Below are positions 6,866 to 13,635 of a DNA stretch of 27,648 nt, piece after piece. The notes under the pieces were generated by a model. It was given only the letters and a program-made list of their open reading frames with translations, was not told the origin of the DNA and did no database searches. A program made the position numbers and the translations under genes. The number at the start of each line of letters is the position of its first letter. Position 1 is the stretch's first letter. This DNA is from a bacterium (lineage in GTDB: Bacteria; CG2-30-53-67; CG2-30-70-394), in contig JAJRSX010000211.1 in NCBI GenBank assembly GCA_024278555.1, forward strand, positions 1-27,648, read 5' to 3'.

Positions 6866-7666
6866 TTACTTGGTGCCCGATCCCCGCAGAGAGACGATGT
6901 AGGAGACGAGGTGCCACCGGTCCTCGCCGTTGGGCAGCGAGTCGTAGTAGCTCGGCATCGGGGTGCCATCGAGTCCGGTAGAGAAGGTGCGGTAGATGTC
7001 CTTCAACCCGGGGCCGCCCTTGAGGACGCCACTGGTGAAGTCAAAGGGGATGATGCGTCGTCCCTTGTCGTCGGTGAGGGTGGGGGCCGAGGGGCCGTCA
7101 CCGCGGCCGGTCTCCCCGTGACAGTTGTGGCAGCGCATCAGGTCGTAGAGCTCCTTGCCGCGGGCCACCGACTCGGGCGAGCCGACGAAGTCCGGGGGAT
7201 CGGGGATGAAGATCGGCGGCTCGTACTCGTCCGGATCGGACCAGCGGTCGGAGAAGGTCTTGATGTACTGGATAACCGCTACCTTTTCGGTCTCCGCCAT
7301 GAGGAACCAGGCCGGCATCGAGCTGCGGAAGACGCCGCGGCTGATCGTCCGGTGGAGGTCCTCGTCGGTGGGCAGGGTGCCGGAGGGGGTGGTGCGGAAC
7401 TTGAAGGCGGCGCGGGTGAAGTCGCGTGGCCTCGGGTCGAGCCAGTGGGCCGCGACCCCCTCGCCATCGCCGTTGGCTCCGTGGCAACCGACGCAGTACC
7501 GGTCGTAGACCTGCTTGCCCTGGCGGACGAGCTGCGATTGGTTGAGGGAGGCCGCCAGCTTCGACGGGTCAAAATCCTCGTCATCCTCCTGCGCGATTGC
7601 GGGCAGCGCCGCGATGAGCAGGGCGGCGCACACAGCCCCGCCCGCGATCCATGGCCTGAACACCAT
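6866..7666 (-). CDS. Periplasmic dihaem cytochrome c, first gene of cbb3-type operon
   Basis: The product is 266 residues: a signal peptide (hydrophobic to about residue 24, ending AIAQ) and two class-I cytochrome c domains. Haem motifs are CVGCH (58-62) and CHNCH (179-183), each followed by a plausible Met ligand, M117 in SMPAW and M237 in TPMPSYYD. After signal cleavage no membrane anchor is evident. AGGAGGAGG precedes the start. Standard CcoP is also dihaem but has N-terminal membrane helices, so this protein may be the electron-entry unit of the oxidase, with its anchor supplied by the last gene of the operon, or a soluble donor to CcoO. Similar dihaem proteins also accompany other oxidoreductases. 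Confidence 0.88.
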   Translation of the reverse strand: MVFRPWIAGGAVCAALLIAALPAIAQEDDEDFDPSKLAASLNQSQLVRQGKQVYDRYCVGCHGANGDGEGVAAHWLDPRPRDFTRAAFKFRTTPSGTLPTDEDLHRTISRGVFRSSMPAWFLMAETEKVAVIQYIKTFSDRWSDPDEYEPPIFIPDPPDFVGSPESVARGKELYDLMRCHNCHGETGRGDGPSAPTLTDDKGRRIIPFDFTSGVLKGGPGLKDIYRTFSTGLDGTPMPSYYDSLPNGEDRWHLVSYIVSLRGSGTK

Positions 7667-7928
7667 CGGCTCCTCCTCCTAAAGACTCGGGGTCGACCCG
7701 ACCGCTCCGTCGCGGCCTGGCGCCATCCCCCCTGGGTGGCTTGACTTGTCCCCACTCCGGGCAATGCCCTGAACGGAGCTGGAGTGTGCACACGGCGGCG
7801 AGTATTCGCAAGCACCTCGGTATTGTTTTGTTTTATCAGGTGTTTGCCGGGTATTGATGGGGGGGCGTGCGGAAAGCGGTGGCGGTCGGCCGCTTGTCGC
7901 ACCTCGGCGGCGTGTGCGATGGTCGGCC
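7667..7928. promoter_or_regulatory. Divergent promoter region between oxidase operon and TauE/SafE-like gene
   Basis: This 262-bp spacer separates two divergent starts and must hold the promoters for both. It contains a distinctly AT-rich patch (about 7818-7842, with GTTTTGTTTTATCAGG), a perfect GGGTCGACCC palindrome near 7689, and an imperfect dyad CTCCGGGCAATGCCC near 7756. I searched for an FNR-type TTGAT-N4-ATCAA box, expected for many cbb3 operons, and found no good match. Precise promoters are not assigned. Confidence 0.4.
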
Positions 7929-8618
7929 ATGGAGCTAGCCGAGGCGGCCACCCTCACCACCCTGGGGCTCACCGGCTCGGTCCACTGCCTCGGCATGTGC
8001 GGCGGCTTTCCCGTGGCGGTGGATGTGGGGAGTCGCGGCTGGCGGCGGGTGGCGCCGCAGCTCCTCTACCACCTGGGCAAGACCACCTCGTACCTCTTCC
8101 TCGGGGTGTGGGCCGGGTGGGGCGGCTTCATGCTCCACCGGCTGCTGCCGGGGCGGGTCGCCGCCACCGTGCTTGCGGCGGTGGCGGCCCTGCTGATGGC
8201 GGCGATCGGTCTGCAGATCCTCGGCCTCTGGCGGCTCCCCGCGGCCACCGGGGCGGCACGCCTCTTCCGTGACCTTGCCGCGCCGGTCCTCGCCTTGGCG
8301 CCGGCGCCGCGCGGTCTGCTGGTGGGGGTGGTGAACGGCTTCTTGCCCTGCCCCCTGGTCTACGCCTTCGTCGCCCACGCGGCGCGCACCGCGCGGTTCA
8401 CCGATGCCCTGGCCACCATGGCGATCCTCGGCTTCGCCTCGTTTCCCGTCCTCGCCGCCACCGCGATCGTCGGCCGCCCCCTCACCGGCCGCCTGGGCGC
8501 CCGGGCCTATCGGCTGCTCGGCATCCTGCTGCTCCTCTTCGCCCTCTACACCGCCTGGCGCGGCCTCGCCCCATGGCTCGGCATGGGGCACCACCACATG
8601 CACATGCAGATGGGGTGA
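7929..8618 (+). CDS. TauE/SafE (DsbD_2-type) membrane protein, likely copper/oxidase-assembly factor
   Basis: The 229-residue product has about six membrane helices. Near the N-terminus is SVHCLGMCGGF (H19, C20, C24) and in the middle FLPCPLVYAF (C141), the paired Cys-bearing motifs of the 'sulfite exporter TauE/SafE' subgroup related to the DsbD transmembrane domain. Family members with this motif often sit beside cbb3-oxidase assembly genes and are thought to handle copper or thiol redox. The C-terminus is a striking metal-binding-like tail, GMGHHHMHMQMG. The gene is divergent from the cbb3-type operon, which supports that link. The start is uncertain: an in-frame ATG at 7854 exists and neither has a clear ribosome site; I chose 7929 because it begins directly before helix 1. 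Confidence 0.78.
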   Translation: MELAEAATLTTLGLTGSVHCLGMCGGFPVAVDVGSRGWRRVAPQLLYHLGKTTSYLFLGVWAGWGGFMLHRLLPGRVAATVLAAVAALLMAAIGLQILGLWRLPAATGAARLFRDLAAPVLALAPAPRGLLVGVVNGFLPCPLVYAFVAHAARTARFTDALATMAILGFASFPVLAATAIVGRPLTGRLGARAYRLLGILLLLFALYTAWRGLAPWLGMGHHHMHMQMG

Positions 8619-9008
8619 GGGGGGGCAAGACCTCGAAACGCGGGAAGGCCGCGAAGGGGATCAGCGGAAATAGCCCCGTGCCTTCCGCCGTCCTTCACAC
8701 CGCTGGAACACGAAACCACGAAAGGGGGAAAGCACGAAAAGCAACCGATTGAATTCTTTCGTGCTTTGAACTTTTCGTGCTTTCGTGTTCCCACCCCCTC
8801 GAGGTCTCGGGAACATCGACTTTCTCTCCAGCCATGATTTCCGCTGCTCCTCGAAGGGGGGAGAGGGGAGCGGTCCGGGGTCACCGGCGCTTAGACCTGG
8901 AGCTCGATCCGGCCTTCACGGAGTGCCATCTCCCCCCGGCTGCCGCCGGTGACCACCCTCCCCTTCGTGGGCTTCGTGGTTTTGCCGCGTCGCGGTAGAG
9001 TCGCGGCC
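8619..9008. other. Repeat-bearing spacer upstream of the ntrC-like gene
   Basis: No convincing gene is present. The spacer holds copy 1 of the ~197-bp inverted-repeat element (8656-8852). Further right is a stretch with CTTCGTGGGCTTCGTGGTT near 8962, which resembles the right end of the CACGAAG-type element near 22550. A promoter for the downstream regulator was not recognised. Confidence 0.5.
8656..8852 (+). repeat. ~197-bp inverted-repeat element, copy 1 (left of ntrC)
   Basis: This is a direct repeat of 10537-10733, with about nine single-base differences by eye. Its ends are inverted relative to each other (ATCAGCGGAAAT on the left, ATTTCCGCTGCTCCTC on the right). Internally GGAACACGAAA, AAGCACGAAAA and their complements TTTTCGTGCTTTCGTGTTCC create a long imperfect hairpin. 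There is no coding capacity. It has the form of a MITE or long palindromic repeat. Confidence 0.85.
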
Positions 9009-10430
9009 ATGGCGGACGAGGTCGAGAGCGGCACAGGGCCGCGGGTGGTGGTGGTGGACGATGAACCGTCCCTGCGCTGGGTGGTGAAGACCGGCCTCGG
9101 TCGCGCGGGGTATGCGGTGGAGGAGGCGGAGGACGCCCATCGCGGCCTGGCGCTGCTGCGCCGGGGGCCCGCCTTCGCGGTGATCCTCGATATCAACCTG
9201 CCGGGGATGAGCGGCCTGGAGGCGATCGACGAGGTGAAGAGGCTCTGCCCGGAGGCGGCGGTGGTGGTGATCACCGCTCAGGACTCGATGGCGAACGCGA
9301 TCGAGGCGATGCGCAAGGGGGCCGTCGACTATCTCACCAAGCCGTTTGATCTGGAGGAGCTCCTCCTGGTCTTGGAGAAGGCGGGGGAGCGACGGGCGTT
9401 GGAGGACGAGGTGCGGAGCCTGCGCCGGGTCCACAACGATCCGCGCCAGGAGATGGCGGGGGCGGCGCCGGTGATGCGCGATCTGTTCAAACGGATCGGC
9501 CAGGTGGCGGCGCGGGAGACCACGGTGCTCATCCGCGGCGAGAGCGGTACCGGCAAGGAGCTGGTGGCACGGGCGATTCACTTCCACAGTAACCGCCGCG
9601 GCGGCCCCTTCGTGGCGGTGAACTGCTCGGCGATCCCGGCGGAGCTGCTGGAGAGCGAGCTCTTCGGCCACGAGCAGGGGGCCTTCACCGGCGCCGTGCG
9701 GCGCAAGCGGGGCCGCTTTGAGCGCGCCAACGGCGGCTCCCTCTTTCTTGATGAGATCGGCGACATGGCGCCGGCCCTGCAGACCCGCATCCTCCGCGCC
9801 CTGCAGGAGCGTGAGGTGGAGCCGGTGGGCGGCGAGCGCACCGTGGCGGTGGACGTGCGGATCCTCGCGGCCACCAACGTCGATCTGGAGCGGGCGGTGG
9901 CCGACGGCCGTTTCCGCGAGGACCTCTACTACCGCCTCAACGTGGTCACCCTCACCCTGCCGCCCCTGCGCGAGCGCAAGGAGGACATCCCGCTGCTGGC
10001 GTCGCACTTCATCGCCCGCGGCAACGCCGAGCTGGGGACCGCCATCGACGGGATCGGCGAGCGCGCCCTGGCGCGCCTGGCCGCCCACGACTGGCCGGGG
10101 AACGTGCGCGAGCTGGAGAACTGCATCAAGCGGGCGATGGTCCTGGCGCGCGGCACGGTCCTCGGCGTCGAGGAGATCGATGCCGGGGGTTTGGGTGCCG
10201 CACCACCTTCAGAGGCGGTGGGGCTGGCCGGGGCGGTGCTCCCGCACCTGCGGCAGATGGTGGAGGCGGCGGCGGACGCGGAGGGCGACCTCTACCGGCG
10301 GGTGGTCGCCGAAGTCGAGCGCCCCCTCCTGCGCCTGGCCCTGGAGGCCTCCGGCAACAACCAGCTGCGGGCGGCGCGGATGCTGGGGATTAACCGCAAT
10401 ACCTTGCGGAAGAAGCTGCGCGAGCAGTAG
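9009..10430 (+). CDS. ntrC: NtrC-family sigma-54-dependent response regulator
   Basis: The 473-residue product is close to NtrC's usual length. It has a receiver domain (acidic pair D17/D18, phospho-acceptor D61 in ILDINLPGMSG, T89, K111 in LTKPF), a central AAA+ domain with Walker A GESGTGKE (177-184), the sigma-54 contact GAFTGA (224-229) and Walker B GGSLFLDE (242-249). A C-terminal Fis-type helix-turn-helix ends NQLRAARMLGINRNTLRKK. That tail is very close to genuine NtrC, the nitrogen-limitation activator of glnA and related promoters, so I favour NtrC over other family members. No NtrB kinase or glnA is adjacent. The start at 9009 lies directly before the receiver domain; the ribosome site is weak. 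Confidence 0.85.
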   Translation: MADEVESGTGPRVVVVDDEPSLRWVVKTGLGRAGYAVEEAEDAHRGLALLRRGPAFAVILDINLPGMSGLEAIDEVKRLCPEAAVVVITAQDSMANAIEAMRKGAVDYLTKPFDLEELLLVLEKAGERRALEDEVRSLRRVHNDPRQEMAGAAPVMRDLFKRIGQVAARETTVLIRGESGTGKELVARAIHFHSNRRGGPFVAVNCSAIPAELLESELFGHEQGAFTGAVRRKRGRFERANGGSLFLDEIGDMAPALQTRILRALQEREVEPVGGERTVAVDVRILAATNVDLERAVADGRFREDLYYRLNVVTLTLPPLRERKEDIPLLASHFIARGNAELGTAIDGIGERALARLAAHDWPGNVRELENCIKRAMVLARGTVLGVEEIDAGGLGAAPPSEAVGLAGAVLPHLRQMVEAAADAEGDLYRRVVAEVERPLLRLALEASGNNQLRAARMLGINRNTLRKKLREQ

Positions 10431-10536
10431 GGGGCTCGCTGCGCGAGCAGGGGAATAGGGAGGTAGGGGTGGAGCCGGCCTGTGGCCGGCAATGGTTGTT
10501 TTGGGCTGGTTCTCGTCGGCACCTCATCAGCCCGAA

Positions 10537-10733
10537 GAGGAGCAGCGGAAATAGCCCCGAGCCTTCCGCCGTCCTTCACGCCGCTGGAACACGAAACCAC
10601 GAAAGGGGGAAAGCACGAAAAACAACCGATTGAATTCTTTCGTGTTTTGAACTTTTCGTGCTTTCGTGTTCCCACCCCCTCGAGGTCTCGGGAGCATCGA
10701 CCTTCTCGCCAGCCATTATTTCCGCTGCTCCTC
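10537..10733 (+). repeat. ~197-bp inverted-repeat element, copy 2 (right of ntrC)
   Basis: This copy has perfect 17-bp terminal inverted repeats: GAGGAGCAGCGGAAATA at 10537-10553 and its reverse complement at 10717-10733. It is in the same orientation as copy 1 (8656-8852) and about 95% identical by eye. The two copies bracket the ntrC-like gene in direct orientation. No open reading frame specific to the element is credible. Confidence 0.88.
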
Positions 10734-10792
10734 GAGGGGCTGTCCACCCGTACCCCCCCTATCTCCCTACCTCCCTATTTCCCTATTTCCCT

Positions 10793-10817
10793 GGCTGGCG
10801 CGCCTCGCGCGCCAGCC
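10793..10817. repeat. Perfect hairpin downstream of ntrC
   Basis: GGCTGGCGCGC and GCGCGCCAGCC form a perfect 11-bp stem around CTC. It could act as a terminator for ntrC or simply be part of the repeat cluster. There is no T-tract. Confidence 0.5.
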
Positions 10818-10818
10818 A

Positions 10819-10855
10819 CATCCGCAAACCCGCTTGCTGCGCGGGTTTGCGGATG
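10819..10855. repeat. 15-bp-stem hairpin upstream of HU promoter
   Basis: CATCCGCAAACCCGC (10819-10833) pairs perfectly with GCGGGTTTGCGGATG (10841-10855) around a 7-nt loop. It lies immediately before the HU promoter. It may terminate upstream transcription, or be a palindromic repeat in its own right. Confidence 0.55.
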
Positions 10856-10875
10856 GATGACCTCCACACTCTTGC

Positions 10876-10905
10876 TTGACACCCCGACAAAACCGCCCCT
10901 ACGCT
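10876..10905 (+). promoter_or_regulatory. Putative sigma-70 promoter of HU gene
   Basis: A perfect TTGACA at 10876-10881 is followed after 18 nt by TACGCT (10900-10905), a moderate -10 match. The HU start codon is 48 nt further on. Confidence 0.5.
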
Positions 10906-10952
10906 CCGGCCGTTCTTCTCGCATTTCACCCCACACTCGTTAGGAGGAGCGG

Positions 10953-11231
10953 ATGACCAAGGCAGAGCTCATCGAGGCAATCGCGAAGCAGGCGGATCTC
11001 TCCAAGGCGGACTCGGGTCGGGCACTCGACGCCCTGATCGAGACGGTGACCAAGACGTTGAAAAAGGGGGGCAAGGTCTCCCTGGTCGGCTTCGGCACCT
11101 TCTCGGTGACCAAGCGGCCGCGGCGCAAGGGTCGCAACCCGCAGACCGGTGAGCAGATCTGGATCTCGGCGCGCAAGGTGCCGAAGTTCGCCGCCGGCAA
11201 GACGTTGAAGGACAAGGTCGCCAAGAGGTAG
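10953..11231 (+). CDS. hup: DNA-binding protein HU
   Basis: A 92-residue nucleoid-associated protein of standard length. The N-terminus [20 protein letters not shown] and the DNA-gripping arm region [30 protein letters not shown] are characteristic of HU and distinguish it from IHF-alpha and IHF-beta. HU binds and bends DNA with little sequence preference and compacts the chromosome. AGGAGG lies 5-6 nt before the start, and a TTGACA promoter lies upstream. In many gammaproteobacteria ihfA follows pheT; here a HU-type gene lies before tRNA-Val and thrS. Confidence 0.93.
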   Translation: MTKAELIEAIAKQADLSKADSGRALDALIETVTKTLKKGGKVSLVGFGTFSVTKRPRRKGRNPQTGEQIWISARKVPKFAAGKTLKDKVAKR

Positions 11232-11271
11232 GGAACGGCCGGCCCGCTTACGCGGGTCAGGGCGATAGACG

Positions 11272-11305
11272 AGGCGACCGGCCCGACTCCCCGGGTCGGT
11301 CGCCT
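11272..11305. terminator. Hairpin after HU gene
   Basis: AGGCGACCGGCCCG (11272-11285) and CGGGTCGGTCGCCT (11292-11305) pair at 13 of 14 positions. The position, 40 bp after the HU stop, suits a terminator, but no T-tract follows. The 3' base of the stem is also the first T of the putative -35 box for the tRNA promoter. Confidence 0.5.
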
Positions 11306-11333
11306 TGACACGTCGGGGGGCGCTCCGAAGAAT
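11305..11333 (+). promoter_or_regulatory. Putative promoter of tRNA-Val
   Basis: TTGACA (11305-11310), a 17-nt spacer and AAGAAT (11328-11333) precede the tRNA by 27 nt. The -35 is perfect and the -10 matches at four of six positions. Confidence 0.5.
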
Positions 11334-11360
11334 GCCGCCCCTCGTAGGGCCCCACGGAAT

Positions 11361-11435
11361 AGGCGCGTAGCTCAGGGGGAGAGCGCTACCCTGACACGGT
11401 AGAGGTCGGCGGTTCGAAACCGCCCGCGCCTACCA
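11361..11435 (+). tRNA. tRNA-Val (anticodon GAC)
   Basis: The sequence folds as a complete tRNA. The acceptor stem pairs AGGCGCG with CGCGCCT, the discriminator is A and the 3' CCA is encoded. The D-arm region is TAGCTCAGGGGGAGAGC, the anticodon stem CTACC/GGTAG encloses the loop CTGACAC (anticodon GAC, valine GUC/GUU), and the T-arm GGCGG-TTCGAAA-CCGCC is canonical. It is 75 nt including CCA, stands alone and has its own putative promoter. Confidence 0.95.
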
Positions 11436-11655
11436 CGGAGGTTATTTGGAGAGCGGGTCGCCACGAGGTGCGTGGTGGAGGCGGTCCGGCCGAACGGTGA
11501 ACATTGAGATCAGGAGCTAGGGATTCGGGGTTCGGGAAGGAGAGCCCTTCGGGTTGATGAGATGCCGATTGGTGCCATCTACGAAATACGTTGCCGGCCG
11601 CGTAGCGGCCATCCACCCCTAACCCCTAACCCCTAACCCCAGCGAGCCCCTCCCC
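11436..11655. other. Spacer between tRNA-Val and thrS with CCCCTAA tandem repeats
   Basis: No gene is supported. Near 11515 is CTAGGGATTCGGGGTTCGGG, and at about 11614-11640 three to four tandem CCCCTAA units occur; the two are roughly inverse to each other, suggesting another palindromic element of about 130 bp. GGCCGCGTAGCGGCC near 11596 is a further small palindrome. The thrS start follows directly, without an obvious ribosome site. Confidence 0.45.
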
Positions 11656-13578
11656 TTGTCCTCCGTCCGCGTCACCCTCCCCGACGGCTCCACTCGGGAG
11701 TACGACCACGAGGTCACCCCCCTCGATGTGGCCAAGTCGATCGGTACCGGCCTGGCCCGCGCCGCGGTGGGGGCGACGGTCGACGGCAAGGTGGTCGATC
11801 TGAACACGCCGCTGGCCGGCGATACCGCGGTCTCCATCCTCACCGACCGTTCCCCCGAGGCGCTGGAGATCCTCCGCCACTCCACCGCCCACCTGATGGC
11901 GCAGGCGATCAAGCGGCTCTACCCGGAGGCCTGTTTCGGGGTCGGGCCGGTGATCGACAACGGCTTCTACTACGACGTCGACATCGACTCCCGCCTCACC
12001 CCCGAGGACCTGCCGCGGATCGAGAAGGAGATGCGTCGGATCATCAAGCAGAACGTGGCGGTGGAGCGACGAGAGCTCCCGCGCGACGAGGCGTTGGCGG
12101 CCTTCCGCGCGGCGGGCGATCCGTACAAGGTGGAGCTGATCGAGGCGATCCCCGCCGGCGAGACCATCTCCACCTACGGCCAAGGCGAGTTCGTCGACCT
12201 CTGTCGCGGTCCCCACGTGCCGACCACCGGCAAGATCCGCCACTTCAAGCTCCAGTCGATCGCCGGCGCCTATTGGCGCGGCTCGGAGAAGAACAAGCAG
12301 CTCCAACGCATCTACGGCACCGCCTTCTTTACCAAGGAGGAGCTGGAGGCCCACCTCCACATGTTGGAGGAGGCCAAGCGGCGCGACCACCGGCGGCTCG
12401 GCCGCGAGCTCGACCTCTACCACCTCCAGGAGGAGGCGCCGGGGATGGTCTTCTGGCACCCCAACGGCACCCGCATCTGGGAGGCGGTGGAGGGGTACGT
12501 CCGCGAGGTGATCGGGCACCACGGCTACCAGGAGATCCGTACCCCGATGATCGTCGACCGCTCGTTGTGGGAGCGCTCCGGCCACTGGGACAAGTTCCGC
12601 GAGATGATGTTCACCACCGAGAGCGAGGCGCGGGAGTTCGCGGTGAAGCCGATGAACTGCCCGTGCCACATCCAGGTCTTCAACCAGGCGGTGCGCTCCT
12701 ACCGCGAGCTGCCCCTGCGGCTCGCCGAGTTCGGCTCCTGCCACCGCAACGAGCCGTCCGGGACCCTCCACGGCCTCATGCGGGCGCGCAACTTCGTCCA
12801 GGACGATGCCCACATCTTCTGCACCGAGCAGCAGATCGGCGAGGAGGTGGTCGCCTTCATCCGCCTCGTCTTCGAGGTGTACGAGACCTTCGGCTTCGGC
12901 GCCCCCCTGATCAAGCTGGCCGACCGGCCGGAGCAGCGGGTCGGATCCGATGAGGTGTGGGACCGCGCCGAGGCGGCCCTGCGCCATGCCCTCGCCGAGG
13001 TGGGGGCGGACTACGAGCTCAACCCGGGGGAGGGTGCCTTCTACGGCCCGAAGCTGGAGTTCTCCCTCAAGGACTCCCTCGAACGGGTGTGGCAGTGCGG
13101 CACCATCCAGGTCGACTTCTCCATGCCCGGCCGTCTCGATGCCACCTACGTGGGGGAGGACAACGCCCACCACACCCCGGTGATGCTCCACCGTGCCATC
13201 CTCGGCTCCATCGAGCGGTTCATTGCCGTGCTCATCGAGCACTACGGCGGCGCCATGCCGCCGTGGCTGGCGCCGGTGCAGGCGATCGTCCTGCCGATCA
13301 GTGAGCGCCACCGCGGCTACGCCGAGCAGGTGGGCAGGAGGCTGGGGGACGCCGGCATCCGTGTCGAGGTGGACCGTCACGACGAAAAGGTCGGGGCGAA
13401 GATCCGCAACGCCCAGCTGCGCAAGATCCCCTACATGGCGGTGGTGGGGGACCGCGAGGCCGAGGAGACGAAGGTGGCGTTGCGTCTGCGCGACAAGGGC
13501 GACCAGGGAAGCATGGACATCGACTCTCTCTCCGATAGAATCTGTGCCGCGGTGCGGTCGCGCACCACCGAGCTTTGA
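11656..13578 (+). CDS. thrS: Threonyl-tRNA synthetase
   Basis: The product is 640 residues, the normal length for bacterial ThrRS, which charges tRNA-Thr. Domain order is TGS (about 1-62, VTLPDGS...), editing domain (HSTAHLMAQA with the Thr/Ser-editing histidines), class II catalytic core and C-terminal anticodon-binding domain. Zinc ligands can be placed in MNCPCH, in the His of GTLHGLMRAR and in MLHRAI. Motif 2 is seen as FGSCHRNEPSG. I accept a TTG start at 11656, since the TGS domain begins immediately after it and no ATG/GTG gives a complete domain. A Shine-Dalgarno sequence is not evident. The gene heads the thrS-infC-rpmI-rplT-pheST cluster. Confidence 0.95.
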   Translation: MSSVRVTLPDGSTREYDHEVTPLDVAKSIGTGLARAAVGATVDGKVVDLNTPLAGDTAVSILTDRSPEALEILRHSTAHLMAQAIKRLYPEACFGVGPVIDNGFYYDVDIDSRLTPEDLPRIEKEMRRIIKQNVAVERRELPRDEALAAFRAAGDPYKVELIEAIPAGETISTYGQGEFVDLCRGPHVPTTGKIRHFKLQSIAGAYWRGSEKNKQLQRIYGTAFFTKEELEAHLHMLEEAKRRDHRRLGRELDLYHLQEEAPGMVFWHPNGTRIWEAVEGYVREVIGHHGYQEIRTPMIVDRSLWERSGHWDKFREMMFTTESEAREFAVKPMNCPCHIQVFNQAVRSYRELPLRLAEFGSCHRNEPSGTLHGLMRARNFVQDDAHIFCTEQQIGEEVVAFIRLVFEVYETFGFGAPLIKLADRPEQRVGSDEVWDRAEAALRHALAEVGADYELNPGEGAFYGPKLEFSLKDSLERVWQCGTIQVDFSMPGRLDATYVGEDNAHHTPVMLHRAILGSIERFIAVLIEHYGGAMPPWLAPVQAIVLPISERHRGYAEQVGRRLGDAGIRVEVDRHDEKVGAKIRNAQLRKIPYMAVVGDREAEETKVALRLRDKGDQGSMDIDSLSDRICAAVRSRTTEL

Positions 13579-13635
13579 GGCGGACCGGCTGCCGCCGGCC
13601 CGTAGATCGTTCCTCGACCCACCAGGAGATTTACC

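Larger units (their letters stand above)
10431..10952. other. Repeat-rich spacer between ntrC and HU gene
   Basis: No gene is supported here. The spacer contains copy 2 of the ~197-bp element, small palindromes just after the ntrC stop (CTCGCTGCGCGAG near 10436 and GCCGGCCTGTGGCCGGC near 10479), a pyrimidine-rich CCCTATTTCCC tract (about 10755-10792), two strong hairpins (10793-10817 and 10819-10855) and the HU promoter. The AGGGAGGTAGGGG sequence near 10455 is roughly the inverse of the pyrimidine tract, so the outer boundaries also look inverted. Confidence 0.5.

Noticed and set aside
7815-7845. Possible FNR/ANR box in the oxidase promoter region
   Set aside because: The best alignment to TTGAT-N4-ATCAA matches only one half-site (ATCAG); too weak to call.
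8546-10747. Similar peptides (GWREGRCSRDLEGVGTRKHE type) encoded on the minus strand at 8546-8884 and 10292-10747, which looked like a paralogous gene pair
   Set aside because: The similarity is entirely due to the ~197-bp DNA repeat; the frames are short, start in other genes and have no protein-like features.
10953-11231. HU gene considered as ihfA because of its closeness to the thrS-pheT cluster
   Set aside because: The arm sequence RNPQTGEQI and [11 protein letters not shown] fits HU, and it lies upstream of thrS, not after pheT.
11386-11616. Minus-strand 76-residue frame ending VVGAGGFEPPTSTVSG
   Set aside because: The C-terminus is the antisense of the tRNA-Val gene; this GGFEPPTS peptide is a well-known artefact of translating tRNA complements.
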